Positions 47,560 to 60,179 of a DNA stretch of 64,000 nt are shown piece by piece; the first letter of the stretch is position 1, and every line of letters begins with the position of its first letter. The DNA comes from Gnetum montanum (lineage: Eukaryota > Streptophyta > Gnetopsida > Gnetales > Gnetaceae). Below the pieces are notes generated by a model. The model was not told the DNA's origin. It did not search any database and saw only the letters and a program-made list of their open reading frames with translations. The stretch is from positions 372,001 through 436,000 of the forward strand of contig MNCI01027002.1 in the NCBI GenBank assembly GCA_015680685.1, given 5' to 3'. The translations under genes and the position numbers were made by a program.

Positions 47560-50500
47560 TACCCCCACAATTGACTAAAAATGTGTCCTCAAGTAAACAA
47601 AGTAGGATTGAGCTTCTTGCAAAATTTGGAAAAGGATGGAATTTATTAACTAACAAATAAAAAAATTGACTAACTAACTAACTTTACTAACTTTGAGTGC
47701 CAAATTATATAAAATTACAAAAATTAGTATCCATTACAACAAAATTGTTGACTTTATAAAAATATTAGAAAGTGTTACAAAGTTATCAAAGATGAAGAAA
47801 TTTCTCAAATAGTGATTGGAAGTGGAGGCTCCTATGGTGCTAAAGGTCCTTTACTAGATTCCAATGCTGGTGGTAGTGGAGGCTAAGGTTGACCTACTGA
47901 TGTTGTTATCACCAGTGGAAACTTAAAAACATCTAGTAATGCTTTCATCTTTTCTTCCTTACTACATGGGTCATAGGTAGTCCACGCAACTTCTCCAATG
48001 TGGGCTAGAGCAGCAATGTTTCACAGGCACAACATTGAAGGAAATAAATCCTTTGTGTTGATCAACCATGCTACAAATTTTTTACGTTCAATATCAAATG
48101 TCTTTACTAGGTTCTACAACTCATAATAGTCATTCATCCATCTAGCTAGGTTCTCAACAATAGGTTGTTGATCAATGAATCTATTCTTGAGAACTTCAAG
48201 CTCTATGTTAAATATTTTCAACTATTGCTTCATCTCCTTATGATGCTTAAATTTCCCCTTGTATAAGAGGTAGCAATTGACCACTTTTTTTTCAACTCAA
48301 TCCTTGGTCTTCCTATTGCCAGCATAGCCAAGTTTTCATAGCTCTAGTTGGCAAGCTCCATGTATTATATCATCTCCTCAATTGGTAACTCTTTTAGGTA
48401 GATTTCTACCTTATTATATAAGTTCAGTCCATCAAAGATGTACTTCCACACATTACCTCTCTGTTGGAGTTGTTGGAGGGCCTTGTTCATCTTCATCCTT
48501 TCCAACTAGATCTCTTTCTCATTAACCTCTTTAAGGATTGCAACCTGGTTCTTGTAGTGATTCTTTACTCATTCAAATTTCATGACCTCATTTTTCTAGG
48601 CAGCTACCTCAATGGTAGTTTTCTGAAGAAACATGCAAAGTTTCTCCATTAAGAGATTTTTGTCTTTCATTACTAACTTCCTCAATAGAGGTTCACCTTG
48701 GCTAGCTACTCCTATTATTGATGAATGAGTTCAACCATATGGTCTATTTGTTCCTCACATTCCACAAGCAACGATTGTATTTGGTTAAGACCAAGTTTTT
48801 CTTGCAAACTTGTTATAGGTTGATGAGTATCGAATACCCCCTACATCCAACAATCTAAATTATGAGCATTCACATGCAAACCAATTGAATTTCATGGATG
48901 GAACTAGTTTGGCATCTAGATCATTAAGTATTGATCAAAATTTGATATCTTCCAACTTGGACTAGCGGAAACTTTGTCACATATGGTTTAGTCCAAAGTG
49001 AGACATATGATGGTTGATGTTGTTTCAGCTTTATGCTACTCTTAACAATAATAGAGAAATTAATTGATTAATCTAATTAATAATAGAAAGATAAAGTCTA
49101 AACTAGCATATGGATGATGAGTGTTTGTTCCTAGCTTGTTGTACATGTCTTGAACCCACGTATCCACTACTAGGATTACTAATCATTATGCTATTAGGTG
49201 AACTAAGTAATAATTTTGTTGGGATTACCAAGCAAATATGAGTTTCTGTTTGAAACTAGTTGCACTCATTCTATCAATTGATTAATGTGCATGGAAATAT
49301 AAATATTAACTACATACATGAGTTTAAAGTGTATTAAAGTAAATTTAATCTAAGTCAAAGTGCTGCAATGAATAGGAATCAATCTCAATCTTATTGTCAT
49401 TCATGGAATGTGTCTAAGTAAATTGTCACTCAAATAAGACATACAACTAACTCAAATCCATAATACGAGTACTCACTGACTATTCTCAAAGACTATGAAA
49501 TAAAACTACAAAGGTTTGACTACTCTATTGATAAAAAATGCAAATATGCTATTGGAACACACATATTTATAGGCGGAGGCAAACATTGCATCGATGCATC
49601 ATCCCATGCATTGACAGGTATGCATCAACACATCATCCCATGCATTGATGGGTACATGTTGATGCAGCTACAACATCATAGATGCAATGTAGCTTCAATA
49701 GGGATGTTATAACATAGGTGTGATGTAGCATCTATGACATCGCATCTACAATATCTTAGCCAACTAATGCTTCTTCATAGGTCCTTATCAGTGTTGAAGG
49801 TCATGACCTCTGATAAGAATGTGTCAAAAACCATTGCCTCCTTTACATTCTCAACCTGTCATAATCTATGTTGAAGCTATTAAAAAGCTTCATCCCTAGT
49901 GAGAATAGTGGGGTGAGAGAGATAGGCTCACAACTTTGCAACCTCAATAGCTAACCATTGGTTCTTAGTGGCAGCTACCTCGATTGGGCATTGGCACTAA
50001 GGATTTTTCCCTTCATCTCAAACAACTCTAATTGGGTAGGAGTGATTTCATCTAGAGGATCAAAGATCTTCAAAATTCGTTACCCGCCTTCCACCAATCA
50101 TTCCAATACTTCTTCTTATTGGGTAGTGCTTAGCTATCCACTCCTTGCTCCTACGGATGTTTGGATATCCACCATTGTAGCAATGTTTGACATGGTTTTC
50201 ATAGGAGCATTTAGGGCTTCAGATATCCTATTGATGATCACCTCTACCATTATCTCCTATCCTTAGTGATACATCACCAAAACAGTCGTCCCCTCACCTT
50301 CCTTCAATTAAACCAATAAAGTTGTAGCATTCCTTGAAATCTTAGGAATGATTGTCTAGGGATGGACATTGTAACTTCTCAAGCACTTGTATTTGTTCTT
50401 ATAGGTCCTAGTCCCTTTGTGCTGAGAATAGCGAGACGGTTTCTTGATCTAGCCAACTAATGATCCTTATGATCTCATTAAGATGGCTTAGCACTAGACA

Positions 50501-51990
50501 GTAAACTAATGGTTCCCCATCTTCTATTGAGCATTATTGTTGCTATAGCTACTATTCACGAATTTTGTAGAGCCTTTTTATAGTTGCAAGAACTCCTAGT
50601 ATGGTTTTTTCTATAAGAGGTGATGGTGGTGGTAGCCTCCCCTTTTCCTACAACTTAGCTAGTGTCTTATCCTTCATCATCTCCTATCATGATGCAATAG
50701 AAGCATGATAAACTACATCATTAGCATAGTGTGCTATGCCTTCCCTCTTGCAAAGTTTTCTAATTAGGCATGGAAAGGGGAGCATCTTCCTTCCCTTCTT
50801 ATTTTTTTTAAACACTTATCTATCTTTAGAAAAATTAGCTAGGGAAGGGTAATAGGAAATTTTCTTCTTAGAGTAGCACATGCATGAGCTGAGAATGTAG
50901 TGATCTTTCTTAGCCTCACCATTGCATTCAAGTGGTAGGTAACAATCTTGAAGTATGCTTACTCTACCATGGTAAGTACATTGTACTCCTTAAAATTCAC
51001 TTCATAACAACACTGGACCCATTTATTTTTGCCTTTGAGGTCTATTTGGATCAAAATCCCTTCCAGATTTTCCTTGGTGTTAAGCAAACCAAGGATCTTC
51101 ATGATGGCCTCAACAGAGTAGAAGACTATGATATGTTTAATCTTTACAAATGTGTCCCCTTGTCAATTTTTCAAAAAGAGATAAGCCTCCCCCATATACC
51201 ATTTCCCGCTAGTGCAGAGAATGGACCACATGGGAGACCCTTGCAATTGGATGTGGACATCTTCAAGCGCCAACTCCAAGAAGGGTCCAAAGTTTAATTA
51301 TTAGAGAATGGAACCCTAAACTTCCTTGGACCTTATCTTCTCTAGGTAGGCCTTCATGAGGGTGACTTTGAGATTAGGCCTTAGCCTAAGAGCTTCATCC
51401 TACCTACATTTATTGGTCTCTACGATGGGAATCTATTGGATAGATTCCACTTCGAGCTCCTCTTAAAGAGGTTCCATTGCATGTGTTGCTTTAGCTGCTT
51501 GCTCTTGGGACTGTTGTGGTTATTATTGTTGGTCCCTTCCTTCTCACGGCTGCTTCTCCCTATGTTAGGAAGACCCTCCTACTTGTTATCCTCTCTTTGC
51601 TGCCATCTATGATCATAAACATAACCCAAGATTATCTTTTTATTTTATTACTCTTAGTTCTTTTTGATATCTTTCTTGGTAGATCAAGTTATAGTTAGCC
51701 TTGTTTGTAATCTTGGTAAGGAATATCATTTTAATTATTAGCTACTAGAGTTTGTTTATTAAGTTTGACCCAATTGGGATAAGTAATTTAATATTATTTT
51801 CATGGGTAAACCTTAGGGAGCTAGAAAACTCTTGAAATTTTTTCTAGAAGAAACTAAAGGTTCATGGTCCCCACAATGTAAAGCTTACCTTAGCTAGAGG
51901 ATCAAAGAACCAAATGAATTAGGTGAGTAGTGTAAGAGTTATGATGCTTGAAAGGTCACTTGGGCTCTCAAAAATGTAAAAACTCCTTTG
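47560..51990 (-). pseudogene. Envelope-position ORF of C (PF20167-like plus coiled coil)
   Basis: On the minus strand, about 51,500 to 50,680 reads a PF20167-like region. It has an EAIMKILGL-type block, then W-V-Q-C-C-Y-E-V-N-F-K-E-Y, a T-x-F-S-A-H-A-C-A segment and PFPCLIRKLCKREGI-like sequence, matching D. The remainder to 47,560 is charged, helical sequence consistent with coiled coil, split by the solo LTR at 48,821-49,777. Apparent plus-strand frames here are shadows. Many nonsense codons are present. The function is unknown. Confidence 0.55.
48821..49777 (-). mobile_element. Solo LTR of the TGATGAG family inside C
   Basis: A 957-base sequence from TGATGAG to CTTCTTCA, flanked by TAGGT on both sides (48,816-48,820 and 49,778-49,782). 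A reversed TATA (TATTTATAGG) lies near 49,562. Its U3 module is a tandem array of GCATCGATGCATCATCCCA-like words (49,588-49,650). Confidence 0.85.
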
Positions 51991-52033
51991 GCGTTTGGAA
52001 GCAAATGATGGAAAATTGGCTAAGTGTTATAGC

Positions 52034-52041
52034 TATTTATA
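52034..52041 (-). promoter_or_regulatory. Internal TATA box upstream of the envelope-position ORF of C
   Basis: The minus strand reads CTATAAATAG. About 20-70 bases upstream lie GATGCATC and TTGATAC-type repeats. The following sequence aligns with the stretch after the TATA in H. Confidence 0.5.
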
Positions 52042-52049
52042 GACTTTTT

Positions 52050-53500
52050 ATGTTGTATCAATAGGGATGCATCAATGGAGCTATGTTGACATGGCTATTC
52101 AAGATAAATTTTTACACTATAAAATCAAGGAATATTGGAAGAGTTTAGAAAGGAAACAAGAGCCTAAGGAAAGCCAAAAAAGCATAGAATGATGCAAAAA
52201 CATGAAAGAGAGTTTCAAGTTCATTGGGAAAGGAGTTCAATTAGATTTGGATGAGTAATTAATGCTAAAGGAAAGAAAAACTAGACGTTCAAAAGATGAA
52301 GTGATAAGATAGATTACAAAAATGGCATAAAGATAGGAAGTTTAACTTGAATAGAACAAGGGGTATACAAGTGGATTCTTCCCAAAGTAGGTCCATGCCA
52401 TTAATGCCCTTGCATGCTCTCATCCCAAGGAGTCTATAGGCATTGAGGATAATTAATGATCTTAGAAAGTTATCATACATCATCGAAGGATTATGTCATA
52501 TCAAAATAGACACATCAATTAACCATGATAGCAAGTAGTGAGGTGATTGATGATAAGGTTAGAATAATGGAAGAGAGAGAGTATGGTAAGAGATTCTTTG
52601 ATCCAAGTCACATGAAGTCCTTATGAAACTACTGATTAAGATGATCTGATACCATCCCTTCCTTAGGTAGGACTAAGTCCATCCACATTTAGTGACTTTA
52701 CATTACCATATCTTAATCCTTCTACCATCTAGAATTCATGATAAACTCCAAAAGATAACCATCACTTTAAGAAAAGAAGAAAAGAAAAACAGGAAGATAG
52801 GAAGCACCTTAGTTAAAGGGGTACCTTCAGGCATGTGCAACACATCTTTCTAGCCCCATAACAAGTGCTTGTAGCCCACTATTGTGTCTATGGGATGTGC
52901 TTTTAATTCCCATGTTTTTTTATCATGGAAACAACACCATGCAAAGACATAATTTCTATTATAGTCAATGGAAAATTTGTCAGGTAACAAGATCATTAAT
53001 CCTTTTTAAGTTTTAATTATGAAAGGACCTCATGAATCCAAGATGAAGAGCCTCATAGAGTTGGGTGGAATGGGTGGATGTTGTGGATTCACTACCTAAT
53101 ACCAACAAAAAATTAATAATTCATTAACTACGGACATAATTCCAAGATGAAATTTGGTCATTTAATGATCAATAAAAAAACATTAAATATTGTATTAATA
53201 AACTTGCAAGAGTAGTAGTAGCTATGGAAAAAACTCAAGATTCCTAATGAATGAAACAACATGAAAGAAAAAACACATGAGAAAATATAAACAAGGCCAA
53301 ATATATAAAAGAAGCTATAAAATATTCAAGAAAATTAAAAACATATAAAAAATAGAGTAAATCAAAAAGCTAAAAATTTGGATAGCCATCACAAAATGTT
53401 GACATGGGTCGTCATCTTCTCTACAACTGTGTTGAAAGAAGGAGGTTCAAAAATATAACATGCCTATCTATCTATTAAGGTGCTCATATCACTAATTATC
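52050..53500 (-). other. Post-integrase non-coding region of C
   Basis: Collinear with A 4,690-5,990 and H 1-700: a GTGGATGG run near 53,070, an A-rich tract near 53,270-53,380 and a decayed polypurine-like box near 53,400. No gene. Confidence 0.6.
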
Positions 53501-54453
53501 CTTACTTCTAGGAAAGGTTTCACTTGTTGGGTGTTGACTAACAATCATTTGTGTGGGCTTGAAGAGTGGTGAATTACCATGGTCCTAGAATGAAAAGTTG
53601 TATGGATGACATAAGTTTCCTTGCATAGCATTTAAAATTTTTTCCACTGTAGTATGTGCATGGTGTTCCAATAGAAAACCTTATCTCCTACTTAGAATCT
53701 AACTTTCCTATGCATGAGTCATGGCATTATTTAGCATGTGTCTTGTGCACTTCATTCATGGATAGGGCTACTTGTCAATTTTCATCTAAAATAGTTAATG
53801 TCATCAAATGTTCCTTTTGTGCTAGGCTCAAATTGAGATCAAGTTCACAAGCCATTGAAAGTGTATGAAGCTCTACTTGGATTGGAAGGGTTGTTAATTT
53901 TTTGTACACTAACTCATAGGGAGAATACCCAATAGGAGGTTTCCAAGTAGATCAATAGACCCATAGAGCATAATTGAGCTTTGTACTCTAATCATTCCTA
54001 TATTTACTAATGGTACATGTTAGAATTCTAGTTATTTCCCTATTTGTAACTTCATCTTTACCATTAGCATGTGGGTAATATGGATTTGTTAATTTATGTT
54101 CTACCCCTAAGTGTTGCATTAGTTTTTGAATGGTAGAACTTGTGAAATGAATTTCATTGTTAGACATAAGTTCCCTTGGCATGCAAAAATTGTTTACCAC
54201 ACTTTGCTAAATAAATTGTGCTACCATAGAAGATGAACAATAGGTGATCTTTAGCTTCGACTCACTTAGTGTAGTAGTCAATAGCTACGATGATGTATGC
54301 CTTTCCATTGGACATGGGGTTGATGGGCTCCATGAAGTTAATGCCCCAAAGATTGAAAGGGACTAGTGGTTGGATCCACTGTTGGGACCTTCTCATCCAT
54401 ATAGTTACTTCTTCATTTCATTAGCAACACTTGCATGAATGAGAGAAATGACG

Positions 54454-54773
54454 TGTACTGACCTAAATCCTCGGTGTAAGGCTAGAAGGGGAAAACAAAC
54501 ACCGAAAGATCGTCGAGCAGACATAGCTGACCCTACCTTTGCCTGAGGGCAAGCTAGAAAAGGAAACGAAGGTAGAGTGCCTTGGATGGTATGCACGCAA
54601 ATCAACCAAGGACTTCCCTAAGCATAAACTATGGCTTGCATTGGGGTTATCGTAACTAATGATGCACGAAATGTAAACAGTAATGTATGAAATGCAAACA
54701 GAGTGTATTCATAACAGTATTGCAGACAAAACGTAAGTTGAATGTAAAATAGAGTAAACAATATAATGGCTGG
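54454..54773 (+). repeat. Left inverted terminal repeat
   Basis: Pairs with 57,122-57,421 reversed. The first 230 bases align with few mismatches and the inner 90 with small gaps. Confidence 0.85.
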
Positions 54774-55014
54774 CAAAATGAACTGCATTGTATTGCTTAG
54801 AAAATATGTGCACTGGTCAAAGCGTAGTTGTGCATGTGGATGGCAAGTCAAGCGCCAAGCCCTGGGGTGATGTGATGTGTTTCAGAAGTACTTGGATGCC
54901 AGGAGTCAAGTTTGCTCGAGTGCCCAAGGATCATTGGTCTAAGTTTCCTAAGTCATCAACCTTCAAGAACCCAATAGTCCTTCGGGCCTTGCCTCCTCAC
55001 AATAATCACAACAC

Positions 55015-57156
55015 TTGGAGCACATGCCCAAGGTATTTGCTTCACAGTCTACACACACTGGGGCCCAGCCCCAAACAATCCAAACACTTTATACATACAA
55101 CGAGGCCCAACCTCAAGCAACACAAGTACCTTATGCCTACGCTAGGGCCATGCCCCAACATCCCCAACCTCAACCCAACATTTATGTAGGTGCCACATGT
55201 GTCATGCCTATTTCACGAGTGTCTCAAGCACCTGCTCATCATCCATCCGGGATGACGTTAAACTATCCATGGCTCAGTACGGCCTTAAACTGCCAACACA
55301 CATCTGGTATGATGTTAAATTACCAAAAACCATTTGCCATGACATTAAACTCACAAAGCCCACAACTGGTGATCCAACCCTTTACCGCACAACCTACGTG
55401 AGTCCAGTCAACACAATCGGCTATTGAATCTATGAGTTGGGAACAAGTGTCCCAACTCATCCAGACTCTGACGGAGAAAATCAACCAGCTTAAGGCTACC
55501 TCCTTAGACACACCCAAGGTGGTGAACTTTTACCGTGATGATCCAATCTATCCTACAGTCCCACCCCTTACACTACCCATGGGCTATTCGTTGCCACATC
55601 TGACAAAATACAATGATCATAGTGACCCCAATGCACATATCATCACATTCTGCATAGAAGCCATCACATTGCACTCCTAGCCACATGCCATTCTATGCCT
55701 CTTTCCCCTATCACTCACTGGCAAAGCTCTAGACTGGTACTGTGCCCTACCTTCAGCTTCCATCGCATCCCTTGAGGACCTCATACACCAGTTTTTTGCA
55801 CACTTCAAATACAACATAAGACCAGAAGTGACAATCGACAAGCTCCTCCATGTCAGACAAGGACCCATGGAGCCCATACTACCCTTCCTCCAGCGATGGA
55901 GTGTCACAGCCAATGAAATGCATGAGCAAATCGTAAAGACACATCTCTTGGCAATCTTCAAGGGTGTAGTCAATGACTTCATCAAGTCCAAAATGCTCTA
56001 CCAGGCCCCACAATCTCTTACCCAGGCCTTTGACCATGCAAGGGGCATCGAAGAGGTAGTAAGAGTAAGCAATGACCCATCCTACATAGCCTATAGGAGC
56101 CAACACAAAAAACAACAACATGCACAACAACAAATGCAACAACTACAACCAACACAAACAATGCAGTATACACAAGCAATATCAAATGCAACAATCGCAA
56201 AAATCACCATGCCAACACATACAGCCAACAGGCCTGTGGCCTCAACACCCCAAGCCACGAGCTCTAGCTTTGGCATCGCCACACAAGTCGCTCCTAGACT
56301 TGAGTGCACCCAACGCAAACACATACCCTTACTAGGAAAACCTTCCCAATTGCTAGAATAGCTCCTCAATGCTGGTTTGGTCCAATGCAAGCACATGTCA
56401 GATGATGCCTACATATGCAACTAGAAACACTGTGAATTGGCAAGTCATCCCACTACAACATACAACACATGTGTTCCACAAAATTTTGACTTAAGTGCAT
56501 ATTGCCACTACCACCAAATGCCTAGACACAACACAAAAACTTGTCAAACTTTGTAAAACAATTTGCAAAGAATGGCAAAGAAAGGATTGCTCAATGCAGT
56601 GCAACCTAGCAGTCTCATACCTTCAACGACTTCCTAAAGCAAGAGACCCTTCATCATAAGGGCAACATATAACAACCCATCCAGTGTGATTTTAAACTAC
56701 TAGCCACCATCCATTGTGACATTAAACACACAAGTTGCTCCAGTGATACCCACACCAAGTCCAAGTTCTAGCAACTTGGCCACATACAAGTAGTGGCAAC
56801 CCAAGTCACCAACACCTAAACCACAAACCAGCCCTAGCTCTACCCCTAGGCCCACTAAACAACAACCCTTATGCATTGCCCCTCCACAAGAGCTCTACAT
56901 TATGGCTCACATAATAGAGGAGGCTTCCATCATGACAAACATAAATGACAACCTCGCAAACATACTATCTCATGCACACAATGCATTAAAACATAAGAAT
57001 GTAATGCCTACCTTGCTCAACCTCGTCTTAACATCACCAGAGCATCGTCAAGCACTAGCACACATGCTTGCCTCCATCCCTGCTACAGAAAACATGTTTC
57101 CAACTGAAGACACCATTCACGTAGCCATTACATTTTTTTCTCTGTTTTATGTTTAG
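55015..57156 (+). pseudogene. Tat/Ogre-like gag inside the inverted-repeat element
   Basis: One frame runs 714 codons. It starts with a proline/glutamine-rich N-terminus with repeated TLN motifs, then P-P-L-T-L-P-M-G and a gag core (about 55,595-56,060) with L-T-G-K-A-L-D-W-Y, F-F-A-H-F-K-Y-N and F-L-Q-R-W. Next come a Q-rich stretch, a C-x2-H-x6-H-x4-C zinc-binding motif near 56,506-56,550, and a C-terminal L-T-S-P-E-H-R-Q-A-L block that precedes protease in Tat/Ogre polyproteins. It ends near the right terminal repeat. About eight nonsense codons (first at 55,399, 55,678 and 56,359) and no frameshift interrupt it. No protease follows. The gag differs from the Athila-type gag of A, B, D and E1. 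Confidence 0.75.
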
Positions 57157-57421
57157 TTTACGTTTTGTTTACAATACCAGTTCTGCATACATTTCTGTTT
57201 ACATTTTGTGCATCATTAGTTACGATAACCCCAGCGCAAGCCATAATTTATGCTCAGGGAAGTCCTTGGTTGATTTGCATGTAGACCATCCAAGGCACTT
57301 TGCCTTTGTTTCCTTTTCCAACTTGCCCTCAGGCAAAGGTAGGGTCGTCTGTGTTTGCCTGACGATCTTTCAGTGTTTGTTTTTCCCTTCCAGCCTTACA
57401 CCGACAATTTAGGTTAGTACA
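57122..57421 (-). repeat. Right inverted terminal repeat
   Basis: The reverse complement matches 54,454-54,773. Its start overlaps the last codons of the gag frame. Confidence 0.85.
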
Positions 57422-57771
57422 GTAAATGGTGGGCATCCTTGAAAATTATTGGCCAATAGTATCCTACCATGAGGATTTTTATGGCCATCCTCCTTCCTAC
57501 GTAATGGCCTTCATACGGACCCTCATGAGCACCTAGAGGATCTACAATTAATGAGCATTGGACATGCACCATTGCATCAAGCCATCAACATAATCCTTGT
57601 AAAGGTTTTCCTTGATTTCCATGTAATTCTTATCTTGGTGAAGAAATTTTTATTTCTTCCTATTATCCCATTCTTGAGACATCTCTTGAGTAAATAGGTA
57701 AAAGAGGAATTCCTTGTACCAATTAAGATCTTCAAGACTTTGTGCTTCAATAGCTTTTGCAAAGAGGATTT

Positions 57772-58130
57772 TGATGAGTCATGTTTTGATAGGGCTCTAA
57801 TATTAGAGTTGTGTTATCAAGTATCTGATATTAAGGCACAACCTCTGATGTCAGTGATCCGATATTGCCTCATCCTTGCTAGCCTATAAATACAACACTT
57901 GGGTGCATGGTTTACATATAGATTTTAGATATAGAAATAGAGAAGTTTTGTTAGTTTGTTTTCAGTGCATGCTCACAGTGTGATGTTAAGTGATTGTACA
58001 ACATCCTTATTCGACTATGACGTACTTGGACATGTCACATGTTTAGCAATAAAGATCAAGATTATTTTCATCATTGCAATATCCACTTAGCTTTATAATT
58101 GTTAACTACTTAAATGCTTATTATGGGATC
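57772..58130 (+). repeat. 5' LTR of D, truncated
   Basis: A TATA (CTATAAATAC) near 57,884 follows a module of GATATT, CTGATGTC and GATCCGATATTG words. AATAAAGATCAAGATTA lies near 58,041. U5 and the primer site are missing; gag-like sequence follows soon after 58,200. Confidence 0.75.
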
Positions 58131-58199
58131 AAGCTCCACTATGGGATTGAAATAAAAATAAAAATCGAGACCAAGGGAAAAATCAAAGACATCAAAATG

Positions 58200-60140
58200 A
58201 TCATAGACAAAATCATCATAATTAAATAAATAGAAATTAAAATTTTCACCATGACATGTTTGATGATAGTGAATCCTTGTTGGTCACTAAGAGCATGATG
58301 CAGGTCACAGAGGCAATTAAAATACCCCATAGGCATCGCAAGGAAATTTTCATCAAAAGGCTTAATATGAATAACATCCCTAAATTTGTAGAGGGCTATA
58401 ATTCTGATCCACAACATCATTTACAAGCGTTCCATGATGCCTGCATCTTACAAAACATTGAACATGGGTGGAAAAATCTTAAGCTCTTCCCTAGGATACT
58501 AGTAGACAAAGCCGAAGTATGGTATAGATCGTTAAAACCAAATTCAATCCATTGATGGTCCACAATGCTAGAACTATTCAACAAAAAATACCAAACCTAT
58601 GTGAGGGTGTCCAACCTAAGAAAATAAATCCAAGGATGGAAATAAGAACAACATGAACACTTGTATATGGCCTTAGATAGATACTATTCTCTACTATATA
58701 GATGTCCAAGTCATAGTTTTTCTCAAGAAGAGTAACTTTTCCACATCATAGATGGGCTTCATAGTTAAATGAGAGAGACCCTTGGGAGATATGCTCAAGG
58801 TTGATTATATGAACTAGGAACCCATCAAGTCCAAAGGTTAACTAAGTGTGTGGAAAAAGAAGAAGGAAAGCTATGTAAACAAGAGAATGTTGAGAAACAT
58901 CACTAGGACCCAATTCTTTAAAAGAAGAGGATCCATATCTATGATAAGGAAAAAGAGGTAGCTCTCAATCAGGTGATATCACAACAAACCTTGTCAATAC
59001 CTAAGTCTATCGATGAGCTTGAAGCAAGGTTAGATAAGATGTCAAAATGGATAAATGAGAAAGTTACAACTTGTGTAGAAATCGTAGAGGAGAAAGTAAC
59101 GCAAAATGAATCAAGTGATCATAACAAAAGGAGGAAAAAGAACCAAGAAATAGCTAGGAACACTTATTAGTAAAAAGGGGAAATGACTATAGAAGAAGAT
59201 TCTATAGACTTAACCACTGAAGCAAATGATGAATGTGACATTTGCCTATATGACCATCCAAAGGGTTATTGCCCAATCATGTTACATCTACATGAGTATT
59301 GGGCTTTTGCATTGAATCCCAAGTTTATACAAAAGCAAATGCTTAGGAACTTACCTTTTCCACAAGGTAATTATAAATAGTCCAACAACCAATTGCACTA
59401 TCCTAGTGGGACTTCTTACCAACCTCAACACTATCATCCAATGTAGTGGCAGAACCCACAGTCGTAGGGGAGGCCATCATCAAACCAATGCTACCCCTAT
59501 TATCAACTAGACCCATCTAGATACTATGTTCAACAGCCTGTTTCCCCAGCTTGTTCTACTTCCTCTACCTCAAATTACTACTACCACTCTCCCAAATATC
59601 ATCAACCCACAACTTCTTTTATGAGGTCACCACCTCTCACCTCTCACCCTACATCATATCTTCAATATGCTCATAATTCCCTCCATCACATGTCATAGCC
59701 AGCAACACAGGAAGGTTTAGTAGCACAACATTAATGAAAGAATGTCACTTGTGCTACAAACATGCACAGAAATGATAATGCTAGTAGATCCCCACCACAA
59801 TCTTGGAAACGCACTTTCTTTAGGTTGGTTCCCATGTGTAAGCACAACACTCATGGACCTACTAACTCATCCAAACCAACACAATGCTAATCAAGTGCAT
59901 CACCCTTCCTTTCACAGACAATGTCCTTCAATCCTATGCAAAGGCCAACATCCATCGTTACCCCAACACCTAACAAAAATGATGAATCTAGCACTATGGA
60001 GAGATAGAAGATTCCATGCATCACTAATCATGATAAAGGATGTAGTCATGGGCCAGATGTCCACAAAGTTAACTCAACTACTATTTTCACCCACCGTACA
60101 CTTCAAAACTAAGTGTATGAGAAACAACCTATTTACGTAG
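58200..60140 (+). pseudogene. gag remnant of D
   Basis: Frames from 58,256 and 58,973 are in register and parallel E1. They show the I-P-K-F-V-E-G-Y-N-S-D-P gag start and the A-E-V-W-Y-R-S-L-K-P block, then (through stops) S-T-M-L-E-L-F-N-K-K-Y-Q-T-Y and a coiled region. A C-D-I-C-L-Y-D-H-P-K-G-Y-C-P motif at 59,240-59,280 corresponds to E1 31,264. The region 59,380-59,720 is proline/tyrosine/serine-rich. The protease core is missing and only a short tail matches E1 32,420-32,480. This copy supplies the part hidden by the E1 gap. Confidence 0.75.
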
Positions 60141-60179
60141 CTGCCACTAAACCAGAAGACATCCAGTGGCTTGAAAATG

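Larger units (their letters stand above)
54454..57421 (+). mobile_element. Inverted-terminal-repeat element enclosing a complete Ty3 gag frame
   Basis: About 300-base terminal repeats in inverted orientation (54,454-54,773 and 57,122-57,421) begin TGTACTGACC and end GGTTAGTACA. Comparison with the uninterrupted integrase of A defines the insertion. Flanking decamers AGAAATGACG and GTAAATGGTG match at 6 of 10 positions, three of the four differences being transitions. This suggests a decayed target duplication of 9-10 bases, as in Mutator-like elements. The interior is one gag reading frame. There is no transposase, RT or integrase. The best present reading is a non-autonomous Mutator-like element carrying a gag. 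An LTR element whose ends became inverted is the alternative. Confidence 0.7.
46710..57771 (-). mobile_element. C: Athila-like element with envelope-position ORF, host to three insertions
   Basis: Leftmost is its 3' LTR (46,710-47,559) followed by a reversed polypurine tract (TACCCCCA at 47,560). Reading leftwards on the minus strand the element runs integrase, post-pol region, TATA block, PF20167-like domain, coiled coil and LTR. Insertions are a solo LTR (48,821-49,777), the inverted-repeat element (54,454-57,421) and D (from 57,772). The LTR is preceded by AACTT, the expected target duplication. RT, protease and gag would lie right of D, outside the window. Confidence 0.8.
53560..57771 (-). 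pseudogene. Integrase remnant of C, split by the inverted-repeat element
   Basis: The core C-terminal half at 53,988-54,200 has SNNEIHF where S-D-N/G-G-T-H-F is expected, so the catalytic aspartate is asparagine. It retains K-D-E-V-T-N-R-E, including the glutamate position. Frame continuity is interrupted at 54,453. It resumes at 57,422-57,560 with the zinc-finger side: H-E-G-P-Y, then G-R-R-x-A-I-K-I-L and Y-Y-W-P-I-I-F-K-D-A-H. It ends at 57,771 against the D LTR. Alignment with A (6,940-7,315) shows the 2.97-kb insertion precisely. Confidence 0.75.

Noticed and set aside
49958-51297. Plus-strand frames of about 100-120 codons at 49,958 and 50,932
   Set aside because: They are shadows of the minus-strand PF20167-like ORF, which aligns with D and H.
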